This document shows positions 51,781-52,500 of a DNA stretch of 52,500 nt, piece by piece (within the stretch, counting starts at the first letter, position 1; the number at the start of each line of letters is the position of its first letter). The translations under genes and the position numbers were made by a program. A model generated the notes under the pieces. It did no database searches. It was not told the DNA's origin and worked only from the letters and a program-made list of their open reading frames with translations. Source of the stretch: Mesostigma viride (lineage: Eukaryota; Streptophyta; Mesostigmatophyceae; Mesostigmatales; Mesostigmataceae); assembly GCA_009746045.1 (NCBI GenBank), contig RPFO01000175.1, positions 5,173,914 through 5,226,413 on the forward strand, read 5' to 3'.

Positions 51781-52347
51781 ATGGGGGGCCAACAGAATCA
51801 GAATTGGTATTTGTATTTGCACACTGTCCTCCTGACGGTGGTGCTCGCCATGATTCGGTCGGTTTTCCCCCACGCGAACATCCGGTCCGAGGATGCGGAT
51901 GGCGCTGCCTTCTATTCCCCCAACCACCGGCCTGACATCGTGGTGCTGGACTTTGAGGGGGGTGGCCGGCATCTGCTTATCGACGTTTCGGTGGCGCGGC
52001 CCTTGGCTCTTAGCCACGTGGCTGGGGCCTCCCTCACGGCAGGTTACACGGCGGACCGGGCGGAGCGGGCCAAGCTCCTGGCCTACGGCGACGTCGGGCA
52101 CCATCGTGTGGTGCCCTTTGTCCTGGAGGAGTTTGGGGCCATGGGGCCCCTGACCTCCGCCTTCTTCAAGGAGTGTTGCCGGCTCCGGGAGGACCGGCTG
52201 GACCTGGAGGGCCAGCGGGCCTCATGGTCGGCGCGGACCTGGACGTCATATTGGCGTCAGCGCTTGTCGGTGGCGCTGACTCGGGCCATGGCTGACATCA
52301 TGCTCCGCCGTACGCGGGCTGATTTTGCGGTGCAGCAGGGCTATTAG
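51781..52347 (+). CDS. Retroelement C-terminal restriction-endonuclease-like domain
   Basis: 188 residues. SPNHRPDIVVLDFEGGGRHL followed by LIDVSVARPL has the R-P-D-x(12-14)-D-V arrangement of the PD-(D/E)XK-like endonuclease found C-terminal to RT in R2/R4/NeSL-type non-LTR retrotransposons. Downstream helices (RAERAKLLAYGDVG, FVLEEFGAMGPLTSAFFKEC, RREDRLD-like, SYWRQRLSVALTRAMADIML) are conserved across the local copies. The upstream RT is absent, so this is a fragment, not a functional ORF. The RLE assignment rests on motif pattern only. Confidence 0.6.
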   Translation: MGGQQNQNWYLYLHTVLLTVVLAMIRSVFPHANIRSEDADGAAFYSPNHRPDIVVLDFEGGGRHLLIDVSVARPLALSHVAGASLTAGYTADRAERAKLLAYGDVGHHRVVPFVLEEFGAMGPLTSAFFKECCRLREDRLDLEGQRASWSARTWTSYWRQRLSVALTRAMADIMLRRTRADFAVQQGY

Positions 52348-52500
52348 GTTCCTCCCGTTAGGAGTTTCCATTGGTCTTATCGTAGTATAGAGATTTGACA
52401 TGGCTCTGTATAGAGGTTTATAGCTGGGCGTTTGCTTTGGTTTGAGTGATTTCACTCTGCTGTGAGTAATTATATTATTAACAATATATAAAATTTTGCT
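51781..52500 (+). mobile_element. RLE-type retroelement, longest intact C-terminal copy
   Basis: The 188-residue open frame 51781-52347 and a 3' UTR (TTTGAGTGATTTCACTCTGC, TGAGTAATTATATTATT) run to the window end. Its 5' boundary is unclear because no full-length copy is present. Confidence 0.8.

Overview
The window is nuclear DNA from a photosynthetic eukaryote, most likely a unicellular alga. Five host genes are split into many short exons, with GT-AG introns from about 40 bp to over 3 kb. Two gene products carry plastid-targeting-like N-termini. The introns are full of simple-sequence arrays, and the intergenic space is full of non-LTR retrotransposon and DNA transposon remnants. No bacterial operon structure is present. 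I cannot name the lineage from the sequence; chlorophyte, haptophyte or another alga are all possible.

Layout. About 313-4796 (-): HAD phosphatase of the N-acylneuraminate-9-phosphatase type, 3' end not found in the window. 5658-10028 (+): plastid THF1/Psb29. 10029-15240: mobile-element remnants, including a LINE inserted antisense into another LINE. 15241-20366 (+): plastid SlyD-like FKBP prolyl isomerase. 21403-31353 (-): UDP-galactopyranose mutase in 11 exons. 32310-43440 (+): GT29 sialyltransferase-like type II membrane protein with a very long stem. 43441-52500: LINE fragments, a LINE ORF1 remnant, an 8-bp-TSD hAT element with a truncated BED transposase, and a cluster of retroelements with a restriction-endonuclease-like domain.

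Gene pairs. The HAD/THF1 and UGM/GT29 pairs are head to head (861 and 956 bp apart), so each may share a promoter region. FKBP and UGM are tail to tail. Three of the five genes fall in sugar-nucleotide or surface-glycan families (acidic-sugar phosphatase, UDP-Galf synthesis, GT29), which suggests but does not prove a glycosylation-linked neighbourhood.

The most unusual signal is a dispersed retroelement, called X here, with a fixed 3' end (GCGCTGGTTGTCTCCTTG). Several copies are only 17-26 bp long yet keep target-site duplications of 9-12 bp. Other points of interest are short copies of exon-intron junctions inside neighbouring introns, strand-biased polypyrimidine arrays in introns, and a 184-copy GAT array.

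Exon coordinates were derived by hand from splice consensus, reading-frame continuity and family conservation. They should be treated as models.
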